This document shows, piece by piece, positions 34,644 through 44,956 of a stretch of DNA of 64,000 bases (position 1 is its first letter; each line of letters begins with the position of its first letter). The notes under the pieces are model-generated. The model was given only the letters and a program-made list of their open reading frames with translations, had not been told where the DNA came from and searched no databases. The position numbers were made by a program, and so were the translations under genes. The stretch lies in assembly GCA_938006335.1 (NCBI GenBank), contig CALLMF010000044.1, positions 1 to 64,000 on the forward strand. Direction: 5' to 3'. The stretch comes from an uncultured Granulosicoccaceae bacterium. GTDB lineage: Bacteria > Pseudomonadota > Gammaproteobacteria > Granulosicoccales > Granulosicoccaceae.

Positions 34644-35961
34644 TGACGCGTCTCCAGAAATCCGATGAAGATTCGGGATCAACGTGAGGCAAGAACTCAT
34701 TCAACCGCGGGAAATACGCGCGAAACGATTCCGCAGGCATCAGTCTGTCCTTGGCCGGATAAGCTGCACCGCCCGCCTCCCGCACCTGCAAATCAAGCGC
34801 ACGTATCAACTGTACCGTTGCGTCCCCCCGGTCCGCAAAGTCCAGTGCAAGGCAGAGCCCCGGACGAGGAAATGACAGTAGTCCGGGCGACTTGATCGTT
34901 CCAAACTCCTTGAGAACTGCCAGAAACGAGCCGGCACCTGACGACACGATCTTTTTAAGTAGCGTCTCCAGCACGGACTCCGCTCCGGGCGGTACAACAA
35001 ATTGATACTGGTGAAATCCACGCGTTCCGTAAATTCGATTCCAGTTACCAATTGCATCCAGCGGATAGAAGAAACTCTTGTAGTGCTGACAAACAGTGCG
35101 TGCATGCCTGGGCTTGTGGGCCAGATAGTAGGCACTATTGAACGCACCTATCGTGTACTTGTTGAGTATTCGGGACGGTAGTGAAAACGGTATTCCGATT
35201 CGCTTTCGAGTGCGCGTCAAATCAAGCGTTGTGCGCTCATCCAAATGATTCGCTGACATGAACACACCGCGTGCAAAATTCTTCCCCCGCGAAACGCAAT
35301 CCAACCATGCAACGCTGTACTGATGTGAATCATGACAGCCGCTCGAGAGTGACATGAATTGATCGATACCACGGAAGCGATCAAAGCGTACCGCTAGTTG
35401 ATCAGATGTGATGGGGATCAAATGAAGACTCGCTCGAGTGATTACCCCGGTGAGGCCAAGTCCGCCTATCGTCGCGTTAAACAGATCTGAACGGGATCGC
35501 GGAGAGCAGTCCACTGTCTGTCCATTTGATCGGTGTACACTCAAACGACTGACAAAACGTCCAAAAGTACCGTCGACGTGGTGATTTTTTCCATGAACAT
35601 CATTGGCGATCGCTCCGCCGAGCGTTGCGTAGCGGGTTCCCGGAGAGACAGGCAAAAACCAGCCGGCCGGTATGACAAGATCCAGGATTTGTCCGAGTGT
35701 GATCCCGGCTTCCGCGCTGAGATTTCCAGTCTCTCTGTCAAAATGAATGAAGCGGCTCAGGGCGCTGGTATCTACAAGATATCCTGCCGAATTCAGACAA
35801 CTATCGCCGTAGCTCCGACCGCGCCCAAATGCTAACCTGGAGTGGTTTCCCCACTGTTCTTGCGCCTTGGGAAACTGCTCAATCTCAGGCGCCCATCGCG
35901 GCACGATCGCGCGCTGCCTGGATGCGGTTGCGAAACCCCAACTGCGGTACTTGTCGGTCAC
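34636..35961 (-). CDS. dprE1: DprE1-like FAD oxidase (decaprenylphosphoryl-ribose 2'-oxidase)
   Basis: FAD-linked oxidase of 441 residues, close in length to mycobacterial DprE1. Family landmarks are LAFGRGRSYGDSCLN, PVSPGTRYATLGGAIANDVHGKNHH, GGLGLTGVITRA, the C-terminal active-site strands LAVLKEFG and LLSFPRPGLCLALDF, and AAYPAKDRLMP with the catalytic lysine. It would oxidise the 2'-OH of polyprenyl-phosphoryl ribose. The GTG start at 35961 overlaps the HAD-UbiA stop (GTGA). The residue aligned with the benzothiazinone-reactive cysteine of Mycobacterium appears to be alanine. Confidence 0.88.
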   Translation of the reverse strand: MTDKYRSWGFATASRQRAIVPRWAPEIEQFPKAQEQWGNHSRLAFGRGRSYGDSCLNSAGYLVDTSALSRFIHFDRETGNLSAEAGITLGQILDLVIPAGWFLPVSPGTRYATLGGAIANDVHGKNHHVDGTFGRFVSRLSVHRSNGQTVDCSPRSRSDLFNATIGGLGLTGVITRASLHLIPITSDQLAVRFDRFRGIDQFMSLSSGCHDSHQYSVAWLDCVSRGKNFARGVFMSANHLDERTTLDLTRTRKRIGIPFSLPSRILNKYTIGAFNSAYYLAHKPRHARTVCQHYKSFFYPLDAIGNWNRIYGTRGFHQYQFVVPPGAESVLETLLKKIVSSGAGSFLAVLKEFGTIKSPGLLSFPRPGLCLALDFADRGDATVQLIRALDLQVREAGGAAYPAKDRLMPAESFRAYFPRLNEFLPHVDPESSSDFWRRVSG

Positions 35962-37403
35962 AGGCTTACCAGCCTCGACACACCCACGACGATCCCGAGC
36001 AGCAGGCCCGAAAAAAGGCTGGCTCGATCTCTCAACGCATAGACAATCGGGTCCTCATGCATTTTCCCTTGCATGGTCTGAATCCACAGTCTCAGTATCC
36101 AGTACATCAGTATCGGACAAGCCAACCATAGAACCTTGGGTTCGGAATACATGACGATGCCCTGCTCACTATTGATGTACAAGGCCACAACGAGAATGGA
36201 GATAAGACCTGAAGAAATTCCCGTCGAAGTCAAAAACGGGAGATCACTGACGTAGTAGTTGCGTCCTGGCGATCGATTTCCACCGTCCCGATCAAGGTTA
36301 CTGAGCTCCGCAACTCGCTTTGCGAGCGCAAGGCTGGTGAATAGAAACATCGAGAAAGCGAGAATCCAGAAAGACAGCCCCGCGCCGATGGTCACAGCGC
36401 CCGCGATAACGCGCAGGGTGTGTAGTGATGCGAGCGCAATCACGTCCATGATCGCCTTGTTTTTCAAGAACAGCGTGTAGGAAACCGTCAACATAAGATA
36501 CGTAAACAGCGCCAACTGAAACCTGACAGGCAGATAGACCGCTAAAAGCAAGGATCCGAGACCGAGGATCAGGGCTACAAAAAAACCATATTGCAGCGAG
36601 ACCCTCCCACTCGCCATCATGCGGTGACGTTTGATCGAGTTCTGGCGATCCGACTGTAAATCCAGCATGTCGTTGAAAATATACGTCGCGGATGCCAGAA
36701 AGCTGATCGACAGAATCGCGAGTAACGTCGCCACGACGGCACCAGGATCTCGAACTTGTTGGTCAAGCACGATCGGTACGGCTACCAGCAGATTTTTTGA
36801 CCACTGATGCACTCGGATCAGCTTGAAGAGCTCGCTCATGCCGGGACGCTCGACACTGAATACTCTGGAAAAACTGATCCCATCTGACTCGGCTATGCCG
36901 TCAGGTGGAGAGACAACGTGGCAGGTGTGCGCTGAAGACCACACAGCGACATCATTGGTATCGTTACCAACATAGTCGAAGCCACGCTGACCAAATCGAT
37001 TGACGAGCCATGCCTGCTTGGCTGTGCCGGTCAGGTTGACGTTCTCGTCAGTGCCCTTGACGTCGTCAAACAGATCCAGGGGGCTTGCAATACTGTCGGC
37101 AATGCTCTGATGGCAACCAGTAACCAGTACAGTTTTTCGATGTCGACGTTCTTCTTCCACATAACGTAAAAGCTCCTCATTCAACGGCAGCTGTATGTCC
37201 GTGAAATCAACCCGCGAGGCAATCTCGGCTTTGAGGTGCGCCCTTCCCTTCACAAGCCAGAACGGAATTCTGAGGACATTCAGCGGATTGGATCTGAGCA
37301 GGATAAGCGCACTCTCGATGAGCGTGTCGCTCCGACATAGCGATCCATCAAGGTCCACACACAGCGGGCGAGCTGCAGAACATCCAGATTCCGACCCATC
37401 CAT
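35958..37403 (-). CDS. HAD phosphatase - UbiA prenyltransferase fusion
   Basis: Two-domain protein of 481 residues from the ATG at 37403; a TTG 13 codons upstream is an alternative. Residues 10-200 are a HAD phosphatase: CVDLDGSLCRSDTL (DxD), VLVTGCHQ and the acidic YVGNDTNDVAVW. The rest is a polytopic UbiA enzyme with IRVHQWSKNLLV and NDMLDLQSDRQNSIKRHRMMASG, the prenyl-diphosphate/Mg2+ motif. Next to DprE1/DprE2 it would be the 5-phosphoribosyl-1-diphosphate:polyprenyl-phosphate transferase (Rv3806c type). The fused HAD domain could remove the 5'-phosphate, a step done by a separate enzyme in mycobacteria (inference). Confidence 0.87.
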   Translation of the reverse strand: MDGSESGCSAARPLCVDLDGSLCRSDTLIESALILLRSNPLNVLRIPFWLVKGRAHLKAEIASRVDFTDIQLPLNEELLRYVEEERRHRKTVLVTGCHQSIADSIASPLDLFDDVKGTDENVNLTGTAKQAWLVNRFGQRGFDYVGNDTNDVAVWSSAHTCHVVSPPDGIAESDGISFSRVFSVERPGMSELFKLIRVHQWSKNLLVAVPIVLDQQVRDPGAVVATLLAILSISFLASATYIFNDMLDLQSDRQNSIKRHRMMASGRVSLQYGFFVALILGLGSLLLAVYLPVRFQLALFTYLMLTVSYTLFLKNKAIMDVIALASLHTLRVIAGAVTIGAGLSFWILAFSMFLFTSLALAKRVAELSNLDRDGGNRSPGRNYYVSDLPFLTSTGISSGLISILVVALYINSEQGIVMYSEPKVLWLACPILMYWILRLWIQTMQGKMHEDPIVYALRDRASLFSGLLLGIVVGVSRLVSL

Positions 37404-37488
37404 GTTGGCTGTTGAATTGATTGGTACGTTCAACAGACTCAACCGAAGTTGTCGTGGATAGAACGAATCCGAATCAGGCCGATTCGGT

Positions 37489-38718
37489 TCATTTCGTAAA
37501 GAGATCCATGTCTTCGCGATCAGAGTAGTTGCGCTCCGCCATGATCATCATGGCAGTCCAGATAACCACAACGGCGACCATCGAGTACTGCGCTGCGAAA
37601 AAGCGGATCCAGATTACCGGAAACAACAGAAAGTGCAGAGCAACATACCCTGCACTGGATACCAGAAGAAAGAGTAGATCGGCATGCCTCTGCGTAATAC
37701 TGGTCTGCACCTTCCCGAACACGAACCGCGAGGAGTAGAAGGAAATTCCCATCACGCACATCATGCAGAACACGAAAAACATGGGGTTGTAGGAAAGACT
37801 GAGCAGTCCTTCATTCAGATAAGAGAGGTAACTGCCAAAACTGATATCAAAGACGTATGTGTCCGGGTGTGTCGGTTTATCCCCAAAGTTGTAACCGATC
37901 AAGGATGACCACGCATCCGCCTCGAATATGACTTTGGTAAGGATGAGATAACAAGCCACAGTGGTAATACCGCTGATGACCACGTAGCTTCGACTGGCTC
38001 GCTGAGTGACGAGAAAATAGAGATGAAAAAATCCCGCTAGTACCAACAGATCCGATCTCACCAGCACGCTGAGCGGCAACAGAACCAGCAGGGCCGAAAC
38101 CTGCCCGCGAAGCAGCAGCGCATACAAGGCGATCGTCGTGAGCGTTGCCAGTGAATCAGGGGTCGCAAGACGCGCTACGTTCATCAGTCCACACGCGAAA
38201 CAGATGAACGGCAGCGCGACCAGCAAAGACCACGGCGGAGTAACGTCGGGAATCAAACGGAACAATAGAAATATTGACGCAACCGCGCAAAGGGCCGGGA
38301 TCAAGTAACTGGCAAAGACCGGGTCTATTCCGAGCTTTAGTGCAGCCGCTAGAATTGCCGTGTAGATGACGCGGGTGTCGTAGAAGAATGCGACCGTCTG
38401 CCGGAACGCTTCCGGGTCTTGCAAAAGTACGTCTCTCTTGTCGGGACCAACGAGCCACTCGTAGACCGACACTGGCACTGACTCCCGAACAACTTCGTAC
38501 ACATGCGCGTGGAGGCCGTCGGGAGGCGTCAATCCAGCCATGTGTGTCGCGTTGGCCAGGTATGCAAACAGATCCCACTCGTAATGCGGGAAAGCAAGTG
38601 CAAGGGCTCCAAAAACCAGGCTGAAGCAGCCAAGAATCACAAACGCAAGCAGGGTTCGCCGTGAAGTCACATAGGTGGCGATATCAGTAGCCAAGGTGCG
38701 AGCCTCGATTGGAATCAC
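37489..38718 (-). CDS. Polytopic GT-C-like membrane protein
   Basis: Membrane protein of 409 residues with about 10 helices and a periplasmic loop after the first (HYEWDLFAYLANATHMAGLTPPDGLHAHVYEVV). An acidic pair after helix 1 (EWD) is where GT-C transferases place a catalytic carboxylate. TPDSLATLTTIALYALLL and SVLVRSDLLVLAGFF are similar to other uncharacterised GT-C proteins. It lies directly upstream of the HAD-UbiA gene, so use of the polyprenyl-phosphate arabinose donor is a reasonable guess; the acceptor is unknown. Confidence 0.65.
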   Translation of the reverse strand: MIPIEARTLATDIATYVTSRRTLLAFVILGCFSLVFGALALAFPHYEWDLFAYLANATHMAGLTPPDGLHAHVYEVVRESVPVSVYEWLVGPDKRDVLLQDPEAFRQTVAFFYDTRVIYTAILAAALKLGIDPVFASYLIPALCAVASIFLLFRLIPDVTPPWSLLVALPFICFACGLMNVARLATPDSLATLTTIALYALLLRGQVSALLVLLPLSVLVRSDLLVLAGFFHLYFLVTQRASRSYVVISGITTVACYLILTKVIFEADAWSSLIGYNFGDKPTHPDTYVFDISFGSYLSYLNEGLLSLSYNPMFFVFCMMCVMGISFYSSRFVFGKVQTSITQRHADLLFLLVSSAGYVALHFLLFPVIWIRFFAAQYSMVAVVVIWTAMMIMAERNYSDREDMDLFTK

Positions 38719-38954
38719 TGTTCACGGTTTCTACGATCGAGTGGCCGGTCCCGATAAGCCGGTGCGGGAGCACCTCGTCTTGGTGATGTGTTGATAGTCA
38801 CACGTTTTGTGCCAACTGGCCGAAAGGCGTCGAGGCCAATGTTTTGGCGCTCACTCGACGCCCGAGCAAGCACGCGATGTCGACAAAAGACCGGTAGAGG
38901 GTCGCGATGGCTGATCGAGGGTCAGCCCGATATCCGGCAAGCCCGGTCAGGGAA

Positions 38955-39953
38955 TCAGGTTCGGTACCGGGGCTCGGGAGCGAATCGGTCGTTGATAAAG
39001 CGACGACACGGGCTTTCGATCACATAGTACGATCCGGCACCAATGACGATCGACAGCAGAAATCCGGTCAACTGGCCTGCTGGCAGCGCGTAATAAAGCT
39101 TGTAGAAGATCTGCTGCCAAAGATAGATGGAGAAGGACAAGACGCCCAACAGTCGTAGCGGCGCAAAGGACAGCACGCTACAAACGAGGCCCCGTGAGTC
39201 CGCAATATGGTTGACGGCTACACCCAAAAAAAGCGGCGCGACCGAATAGGTCAGCCAGATCGGTGCGACCTCGAGGTAGCAGAGGAACGACAGGGCCAGT
39301 AGTAGTGGCGGCAGCCCGTTCGGCAAGCGAATATCGAACGACTGGCGCCATAAATGGTATGCCGCCGAGAACGCAATGAATCCAATGGCGGATTCGGTGC
39401 GAATCAGCGAAATCTGAAAATCGTCGGCGCGCATCGCCATCTGGTTGTTGATGTTGACGAGTACCGACGCAACGAACAGAACGGTCAGCGCAGTGGCCGC
39501 GCGGTTGCGTGAAACGAACACAATCGACATCACGCTCATGGCCACGTAGGCATGCTCTTCTACCGAGAGTGACCACAAATGCCCGATGGGCAAAATCGAG
39601 GTGAAATACTCGGGCTCTGTCGGGAAGTACGTGCGGATGAAAAACAGGGCAGCGACAAATTCGACCAGCTTGAATTCGTACTTCAACGCAACCGATATGG
39701 CCAGGGCTGCAAGCAGAAACACCACCAGCGCAGGGATGATTCGGCTGATTCGCCGAATATAGAAGTCCGGGAGCGCCATACGCCGGACGAACAGGATGTT
39801 GCTCATCAGCATGCCGGAGAGGACGAAAAACACATCCACCCCCATGCGTTCTTCCCAGACCCACTTGCTGAACGTGAAGTGCCCGACCAGTACCAGCAAG
39901 ATTGCCAGCCCACGCCACCCGTCCCAGACCGGAACACGGGCCACGGTACTCAT
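38955..39953 (-). CDS. Acyltransferase-3 family membrane protein (OafA-like)
   Basis: Membrane O-acyltransferase of 332 residues with about ten helices. Typical residues are WDGWRGLAILLVLVGHFTFSK (catalytic His), FFVLSGMLMSN, RRISRIIPALVV and GHLWSLSVEEHAYV, the standard OafA/OatA pattern. It probably acetylates a surface glycan using an acyl donor from the cytoplasm. No SGNH periplasmic domain is fused. Same strand as the glycan genes, 236 bases upstream of the GT-C gene, so it may belong to the same locus. Confidence 0.88.
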   Translation of the reverse strand: MSTVARVPVWDGWRGLAILLVLVGHFTFSKWVWEERMGVDVFFVLSGMLMSNILFVRRMALPDFYIRRISRIIPALVVFLLAALAISVALKYEFKLVEFVAALFFIRTYFPTEPEYFTSILPIGHLWSLSVEEHAYVAMSVMSIVFVSRNRAATALTVLFVASVLVNINNQMAMRADDFQISLIRTESAIGFIAFSAAYHLWRQSFDIRLPNGLPPLLLALSFLCYLEVAPIWLTYSVAPLFLGVAVNHIADSRGLVCSVLSFAPLRLLGVLSFSIYLWQQIFYKLYYALPAGQLTGFLLSIVIGAGSYYVIESPCRRFINDRFAPEPRYRT

Positions 39954-40023
39954 CGCCGGCGGATCACTTCAGGGAATGCCATAGCCCAATCGCTCGCAGT
40001 TCCATTGCAAGCATCCTGAAAAC

Positions 40024-41466
40024 TCAGGCAAAAGCCGCCAAACAAGCGGCCATGATGAATGACGGGAAAATGCCGAGCACCACAACCGCAAGCCCGTTGA
40101 TCGCCAGCCCTGCACTCACATCCCCTGCAGTATCGATCTCGGTAGTGACGACCGGCTCGTCAAAGTACATGAGCTTGATCACGCGCAAATAGTAGAACGC
40201 CCCTGCAACAGACATCGCCACAGCGATCAGCGCCAGCCAGGTATAGCCGGCATCCACTACTGCACGCAACACCGCAAGCTTGGCGTAGAAGCCAACCATC
40301 GGGGGAACGCCCGCCAGAGAGATCATTGCGAGCATCATTACAGCAGCCAACAGACCGTTGCGCCGGGCAAGGCCTGCCAGATCATCCAGCATGACTGCGT
40401 CAAACGGACTGCCGTCTTCTCGCGTGCCTCGTGAGAGTGCAAGCAGAACACCGAAGGCCGCGAGCGTGGTGAACGCATAAGTGATTGCGTAGAACATCGC
40501 GGCGCTGTAGCCCTCTGGTGTGGCTCCAACGATGCCGAGCAAGAGGAAACCCACGTTGCTGATGGTCGAGTACGCCAGCATGCGCTTGATGTTGGTCTGG
40601 GCGATGGCCACGAGGTTGCCAACAACCACCGAGAGAGCGGCGAGTATCGCAAGCATGGCTTGCCAGTCGGAGTTGAGCGCCGGCAAGGCATCGACGAGCA
40701 AGCGGATCAGCATCGCAAAAGCCGCGATCTTGGGGGCAGTGGCGATGAACATGGCAACCGGCGTGGGTGCCCCCTCGTACACGTCGGGCACCCACATGTG
40801 AAACGGCACCGCGCCGAGCTTGAAGGCGATACCGACGATCAGGAAGGTCAGACCGAAGCGTGCGGGCACCGAGCCCTCTGCGCCACCGACCACGACCGCG
40901 TCGCGGATGCCAGAGAGCTCCAGCGAACCCGTGGCGCCGTACACCATCGACATCCCGTAGAGGAGCATGCCGGACGCAAGAGCCCCGAGCACGAAGTACT
41001 TCATCGCGGCCTCCGAGGCATCCGCGTCATCACGAGCCAGGGCCACCATCGCGTACTGGCTGAGCGCAAGCAACTCGAGACCGAGATACACGCTCAGCAG
41101 GTGCTTGGACGACACCATGATCATCATCCCGCTTATCGCGAAGAGCGCAAGCACGAAGTACTCGCCGCGTGCGATCCGTCGACCTGTCAGGTAGTCACGC
41201 GAATACAGCAACACGCCGATGGCCACGACGATAAGCCAGACCTTCAGGGTGGACGACATGTTGTCGATGCCATATGCACCCACATAGGCAACGACGGGTT
41301 CGGCCCGCGTTTGCCCGAACGCGAACAGCAGAGTCACGACCAGTGAGGCCTGTGACAGCCAATACACCGTATGCGAATTCGCCTTGGTGAAAAGGCTTGC
41401 CACCAGCACAATGCAGGTAGCCGTCAGCAGGAAGACTTCCGGCGCGGCGATACTCAAACTATCCAC
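40024..41466 (-). CDS. nuoN: NADH-quinone oxidoreductase subunit N
   Basis: Antiporter-like membrane subunit of complex I, 480 residues and 14 predicted helices. Signature segments are GLELLALSQYAMVAL with the key glutamate, YGATGSLELSGI, FKLGAVPFHMWVPDVYEGAPTPVAMFIATAPKIAAFA and NIKRMLAYSTISNVGFLLLG. It is one of three proton-pumping modules with NuoL and NuoM. Last gene of the nuo operon, 10 bases after nuoM. No clear terminator follows. Confidence 0.96.
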   Translation of the reverse strand: MDSLSIAAPEVFLLTATCIVLVASLFTKANSHTVYWLSQASLVVTLLFAFGQTRAEPVVAYVGAYGIDNMSSTLKVWLIVVAIGVLLYSRDYLTGRRIARGEYFVLALFAISGMMIMVSSKHLLSVYLGLELLALSQYAMVALARDDADASEAAMKYFVLGALASGMLLYGMSMVYGATGSLELSGIRDAVVVGGAEGSVPARFGLTFLIVGIAFKLGAVPFHMWVPDVYEGAPTPVAMFIATAPKIAAFAMLIRLLVDALPALNSDWQAMLAILAALSVVVGNLVAIAQTNIKRMLAYSTISNVGFLLLGIVGATPEGYSAAMFYAITYAFTTLAAFGVLLALSRGTREDGSPFDAVMLDDLAGLARRNGLLAAVMMLAMISLAGVPPMVGFYAKLAVLRAVVDAGYTWLALIAVAMSVAGAFYYLRVIKLMYFDEPVVTTEIDTAGDVSAGLAINGLAVVVLGIFPSFIMAACLAAFA

Positions 41467-41476
41467 AGTCAGCGCC

Positions 41477-43006
41477 TCAGTACTTGGAGATGGAAATGTG
41501 TGAGACCAGGTTCTCGACTGAGGCGTGCATCACACGCCCCACGAGATCCGGCCACAGGCCGAGCAACAGCACAAAGGCTGCGAGTGAGCCGAGCATCCAG
41601 AATTCCCGGCGATTGACATCCTGCAGCGCTGCGACGTTGTCGTTACCGATTTCGCCAAAGATCACTCGCTTGACCATCCACAAGGTGTAGGCCGCACCCA
41701 GCACCAGTGTCATGGCAGCGAGGAAGGCAATCCAGAAGTTCGCGCGGAAGCCCGCAAGGATGATCATGAATTCGCCGACAAATCCCGACGTGCCTGGAAG
41801 GCCGGCATTGGCCATGGCAAAGAACACCATGAAGGCACCGAACAGCGGCATGGTGTTGATCACCCCGCCATACGCCGAAATCTCACGGCTGTGGACACGG
41901 TCGTACATCACCCCTACGCACAGGAACATGGCCGCCGAGATGAAGCCGTGGCTGATCATCTGCACGATCGCGCCTTCGAGGCCAAGTGCTACGCCCGAGA
42001 TATCGCCTTTTTGCAACAAGCCGAACGCGATGAAGATACCGAGAGTCACGAAACCCATGTGGCTGATCGAAGAGTAGGCAATCAGCTTCTTCATGTCGCG
42101 CTGCACCAGCGCGACAAAGCCGATATACACCACCGCGATCAACGAAATCACGATCATGAAGGTGTCCATCTGGCTGGAAGCATCCGGCACGATCGGAAGA
42201 CTGAAACGCAGAAAACCGTATCCGCCCATCTTCAGCATGATGGCCGCCAGTACCGCAGAGCCTGCGGTGGGCGCCTCCACGTGGGCATCGGGCAACCAGG
42301 TGTGAACGGGCCACATCGGAATCTTTACCGCAAAGGCTGCAAAGAACGCCAGGAAAATCCAGAATTGCGGCTTCTCGGCAATGGCCAGTTGGTGCATGTC
42401 TTCAATGGCAAAGCTGCCGCCCAGGCGGTACAGGTATATCAGGGCGATCAACATGAACACCGATCCGAGGAAGGTGTACAGAAAGAACTTGATCGTCGCG
42501 TAGACACGTCGCGGCCCTCCCCAGATACCGATGATGAGAAACATCGGGATCAGCGTGGCTTCAAAGAAGATGTAGAACAGGATGGCGTCGAGCGCGCTGA
42601 AAACCCCGACCATGAGACCAGTCATGATCTGAAAGGCACCGAGATACAAAGCGGGTCGATCCTTGATGACTTCCCACATGGAGATCACGACGACCACATT
42701 GATCAAGGTGGTCAGGATGACCAGTGGCATGGCAATCCCATCGACACCGAGCGCATACTCGATGTCAAAGCCGGGAAGCCAGTTGGCCCGCTCCACAAAC
42801 TGCATCGCCGGCGTCGATAGATCAAAACCGAAATACAGCGGCAGGCTGACAAGCAAGGTCAGCACGCTGATGCCAAGAGCGAGTGGCCTCGAACGGCGAT
42901 CCCCCAATGCGATGACGATGAGACCACCGATGATCGGCAACCAGACCGTAAGGCTCAACCAGGGCATGCCGCCTCCTGACACTGCAACAAGTTCGTCGCC
43001 ATTCAT
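41477..43006 (-). CDS. nuoM: NADH-quinone oxidoreductase subunit M
   Basis: Antiporter-like proton-pumping subunit, 509 residues. Conserved segments include FFEATLIPMFLIIGIWGG with the central glutamate, AVKIPMWPVHTWLPDAHVEAPTAGSAVLAAIMLKMGGYG with the lysine and histidine, and MKKLIAYSSISHMGFV. It overlaps the nuoL stop by four bases (ATGA). Acts in the inner membrane arm of complex I. Confidence 0.96.
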   Translation of the reverse strand: MNGDELVAVSGGGMPWLSLTVWLPIIGGLIVIALGDRRSRPLALGISVLTLLVSLPLYFGFDLSTPAMQFVERANWLPGFDIEYALGVDGIAMPLVILTTLINVVVVISMWEVIKDRPALYLGAFQIMTGLMVGVFSALDAILFYIFFEATLIPMFLIIGIWGGPRRVYATIKFFLYTFLGSVFMLIALIYLYRLGGSFAIEDMHQLAIAEKPQFWIFLAFFAAFAVKIPMWPVHTWLPDAHVEAPTAGSAVLAAIMLKMGGYGFLRFSLPIVPDASSQMDTFMIVISLIAVVYIGFVALVQRDMKKLIAYSSISHMGFVTLGIFIAFGLLQKGDISGVALGLEGAIVQMISHGFISAAMFLCVGVMYDRVHSREISAYGGVINTMPLFGAFMVFFAMANAGLPGTSGFVGEFMIILAGFRANFWIAFLAAMTLVLGAAYTLWMVKRVIFGEIGNDNVAALQDVNRREFWMLGSLAAFVLLLGLWPDLVGRVMHASVENLVSHISISKY

Positions 43007-44952
43007 ACGAAGAAAAACCAGCTGAGCATGACAAGGAGCCCGATGATCATCGCGAAGGCGTAGTGGAACAACATGCCGGACTGTAGATGACGCGCCACGC
43101 CAGCGAGTGCCCCTACGCCTTTGGCAGAACCGTTGACGAGCGCACCGTCGATAACAGCGACGTCACCTTTTTGCCAGAGCTGTTTGCCAAGCCCGATACT
43201 GCCGCGGGCAAACACTGCCTGGTTGAAGTCGTCAAAGCCGTACTTGTTCTCGAGAATGCGGCGGAAGAAGCCGAGCTTGGAATCGAGAAAGGCTGGGATG
43301 CCCGGAGCCAGCAGATAGAACACGACCGTGGTGAGTACGCCTGCCATCGCGGTGAAAAACACCGGCGTGACAAATCCATGCAAGGCAAACGGAATCGCAC
43401 CGTGGAAATGTGAAGCCACTTCCTTTACCGAGTCATGCGCCTCGTCCACGAAGATGATGCCGTCAAAGTAGTTACCGAACACGACCGTCGACACCGTGAG
43501 GCCGCCGATGACCAGCGACGGGATGGCAAGCAGGATCAATGGCAAGGTCACCACCTTTGGCGACTCCTGTGCATGGTCGTAGGCATGCTGGTCGCGCGGC
43601 TTGCCATGGAACACCAGGAAGAACATGCGGAAGCTGTAGAAGGCGGTGACAAACACGCCACCGAACACGGCCCAGTAGGCGATGTTGGCACCCGGGATGT
43701 TTGACGCGTGCACCGCCTCGATGATCACGTCCTTCGAAAAGAAGCCCGAGAAGAACGGGAATCCGATCAATGCCAGCGAACCGATCAGCGACGTGAACCA
43801 AGTAATCGGCATCTTCCGCCACAGACCGCCCATCTTGCGGATGTCCTGCTCGTGATGCATGGCAATGATCACAGAGCCAGCCGCGAGGAACAACAGCGCC
43901 TTGAAGAAGGCGTGGGTCATCAGATGGAAGATCGCCGCCGAATAGGCAGACACGCCGAGCGCCACGGTCATGTAACCCAACTGAGATAGTGTGGAGTAGG
44001 CGACAACCCGCTTGATATCGTTCTGCACGATACCGATCAGCCCCATGAAGAAGGCGGTGAAGGCGCCAATGATCAGCACGAAGGAGAGCGCTGTCTCCGA
44101 CAATTCGAACAGCGGCGACATGCGCGCCACCATGAAGATACCTGCCGTCACCATTGTTGCGGCGTGAATCAGCGCAGAGATCGGCGTGGGGCCTTCCATG
44201 GAGTCCGGCAGCCACACGTGCAAAGGTGCCTGCGCACTCTTGCCCATCGCGCCGATGAACAACAGGATGCAAATCACCGTCAGCACCTGCCACTCGGCAT
44301 TGCCGAAGATGCTCATGGTCTCGCCCACCAGCGACGGCCCTGCAGCGAAGGCATCAGCGTAGTGCAGGCTGTTGGTGTACATGACAATTGCGGCAATACC
44401 CAGCACGAAGCCGAAGTCCCCTACCCGGTTGACGAGGAAGGCTTTCATGTTCGCGAAGATCGCGGTTTCCTTCTTGTACCAGAAGCCGATGAGCAGGTAA
44501 CTCACCGTGCCGACCGCTTCCCAACCGAAGAACAGCTGCAGGAAGTTGTTGCTCATGACGAGCATCAACATGGAGAACGTGAACAGACTGATGTAGGCGA
44601 AGAATCTCTGGTAGCCAGGGTCTTCCTCCATGTAGCCAATCGTGTAGATATGCACCATCAGCGACACGAAGGTCACCACCAGCATCATCAGAACGGTGAG
44701 CTTGTCGACAAGGAAGCCGACCTCGAAGCGGATGTCTCCGGAGATGAGCCAGGTGTACAGGGACTCGTCGAAGACCGGCGCATCACCGAGTACCACTTGC
44801 GTGAAGGCGTAGCAGGACAACAGGAAGGACAGCGCAACACCACCGATGGTGATGCGATGCGAATTGGTCCTGCCCAGGCGCTTGCCGAAGAAGCCCGCTG
44901 CGATCGCCGCGATGAGTGGCGCGAAGGCCGTGAGTGTGTAGATGAATTTCAC
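43003..44952 (-). CDS. nuoL: NADH-quinone oxidoreductase subunit L
   Basis: Largest antiporter-like subunit, 649 residues. Segments [55 protein letters not shown] and [17 protein letters not shown] carry the proton-path residues. The long C-terminal part corresponds to the lateral helix HL. It lies 4 bases after nuoK. Confidence 0.97.
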   Translation of the reverse strand: MKFIYTLTAFAPLIAAIAAGFFGKRLGRTNSHRITIGGVALSFLLSCYAFTQVVLGDAPVFDESLYTWLISGDIRFEVGFLVDKLTVLMMLVVTFVSLMVHIYTIGYMEEDPGYQRFFAYISLFTFSMLMLVMSNNFLQLFFGWEAVGTVSYLLIGFWYKKETAIFANMKAFLVNRVGDFGFVLGIAAIVMYTNSLHYADAFAAGPSLVGETMSIFGNAEWQVLTVICILLFIGAMGKSAQAPLHVWLPDSMEGPTPISALIHAATMVTAGIFMVARMSPLFELSETALSFVLIIGAFTAFFMGLIGIVQNDIKRVVAYSTLSQLGYMTVALGVSAYSAAIFHLMTHAFFKALLFLAAGSVIIAMHHEQDIRKMGGLWRKMPITWFTSLIGSLALIGFPFFSGFFSKDVIIEAVHASNIPGANIAYWAVFGGVFVTAFYSFRMFFLVFHGKPRDQHAYDHAQESPKVVTLPLILLAIPSLVIGGLTVSTVVFGNYFDGIIFVDEAHDSVKEVASHFHGAIPFALHGFVTPVFFTAMAGVLTTVVFYLLAPGIPAFLDSKLGFFRRILENKYGFDDFNQAVFARGSIGLGKQLWQKGDVAVIDGALVNGSAKGVGALAGVARHLQSGMLFHYAFAMIIGLLVMLSWFFFV

Positions 44953-44956
44953 TCGG

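Noticed and set aside
42093-42820. Long plus ORFs across the nuo operon (for example 41891-42820)
   Set aside because: Antisense shadows of nuoM and neighbours, rich in H, D and R as expected for GC-rich antisense frames.
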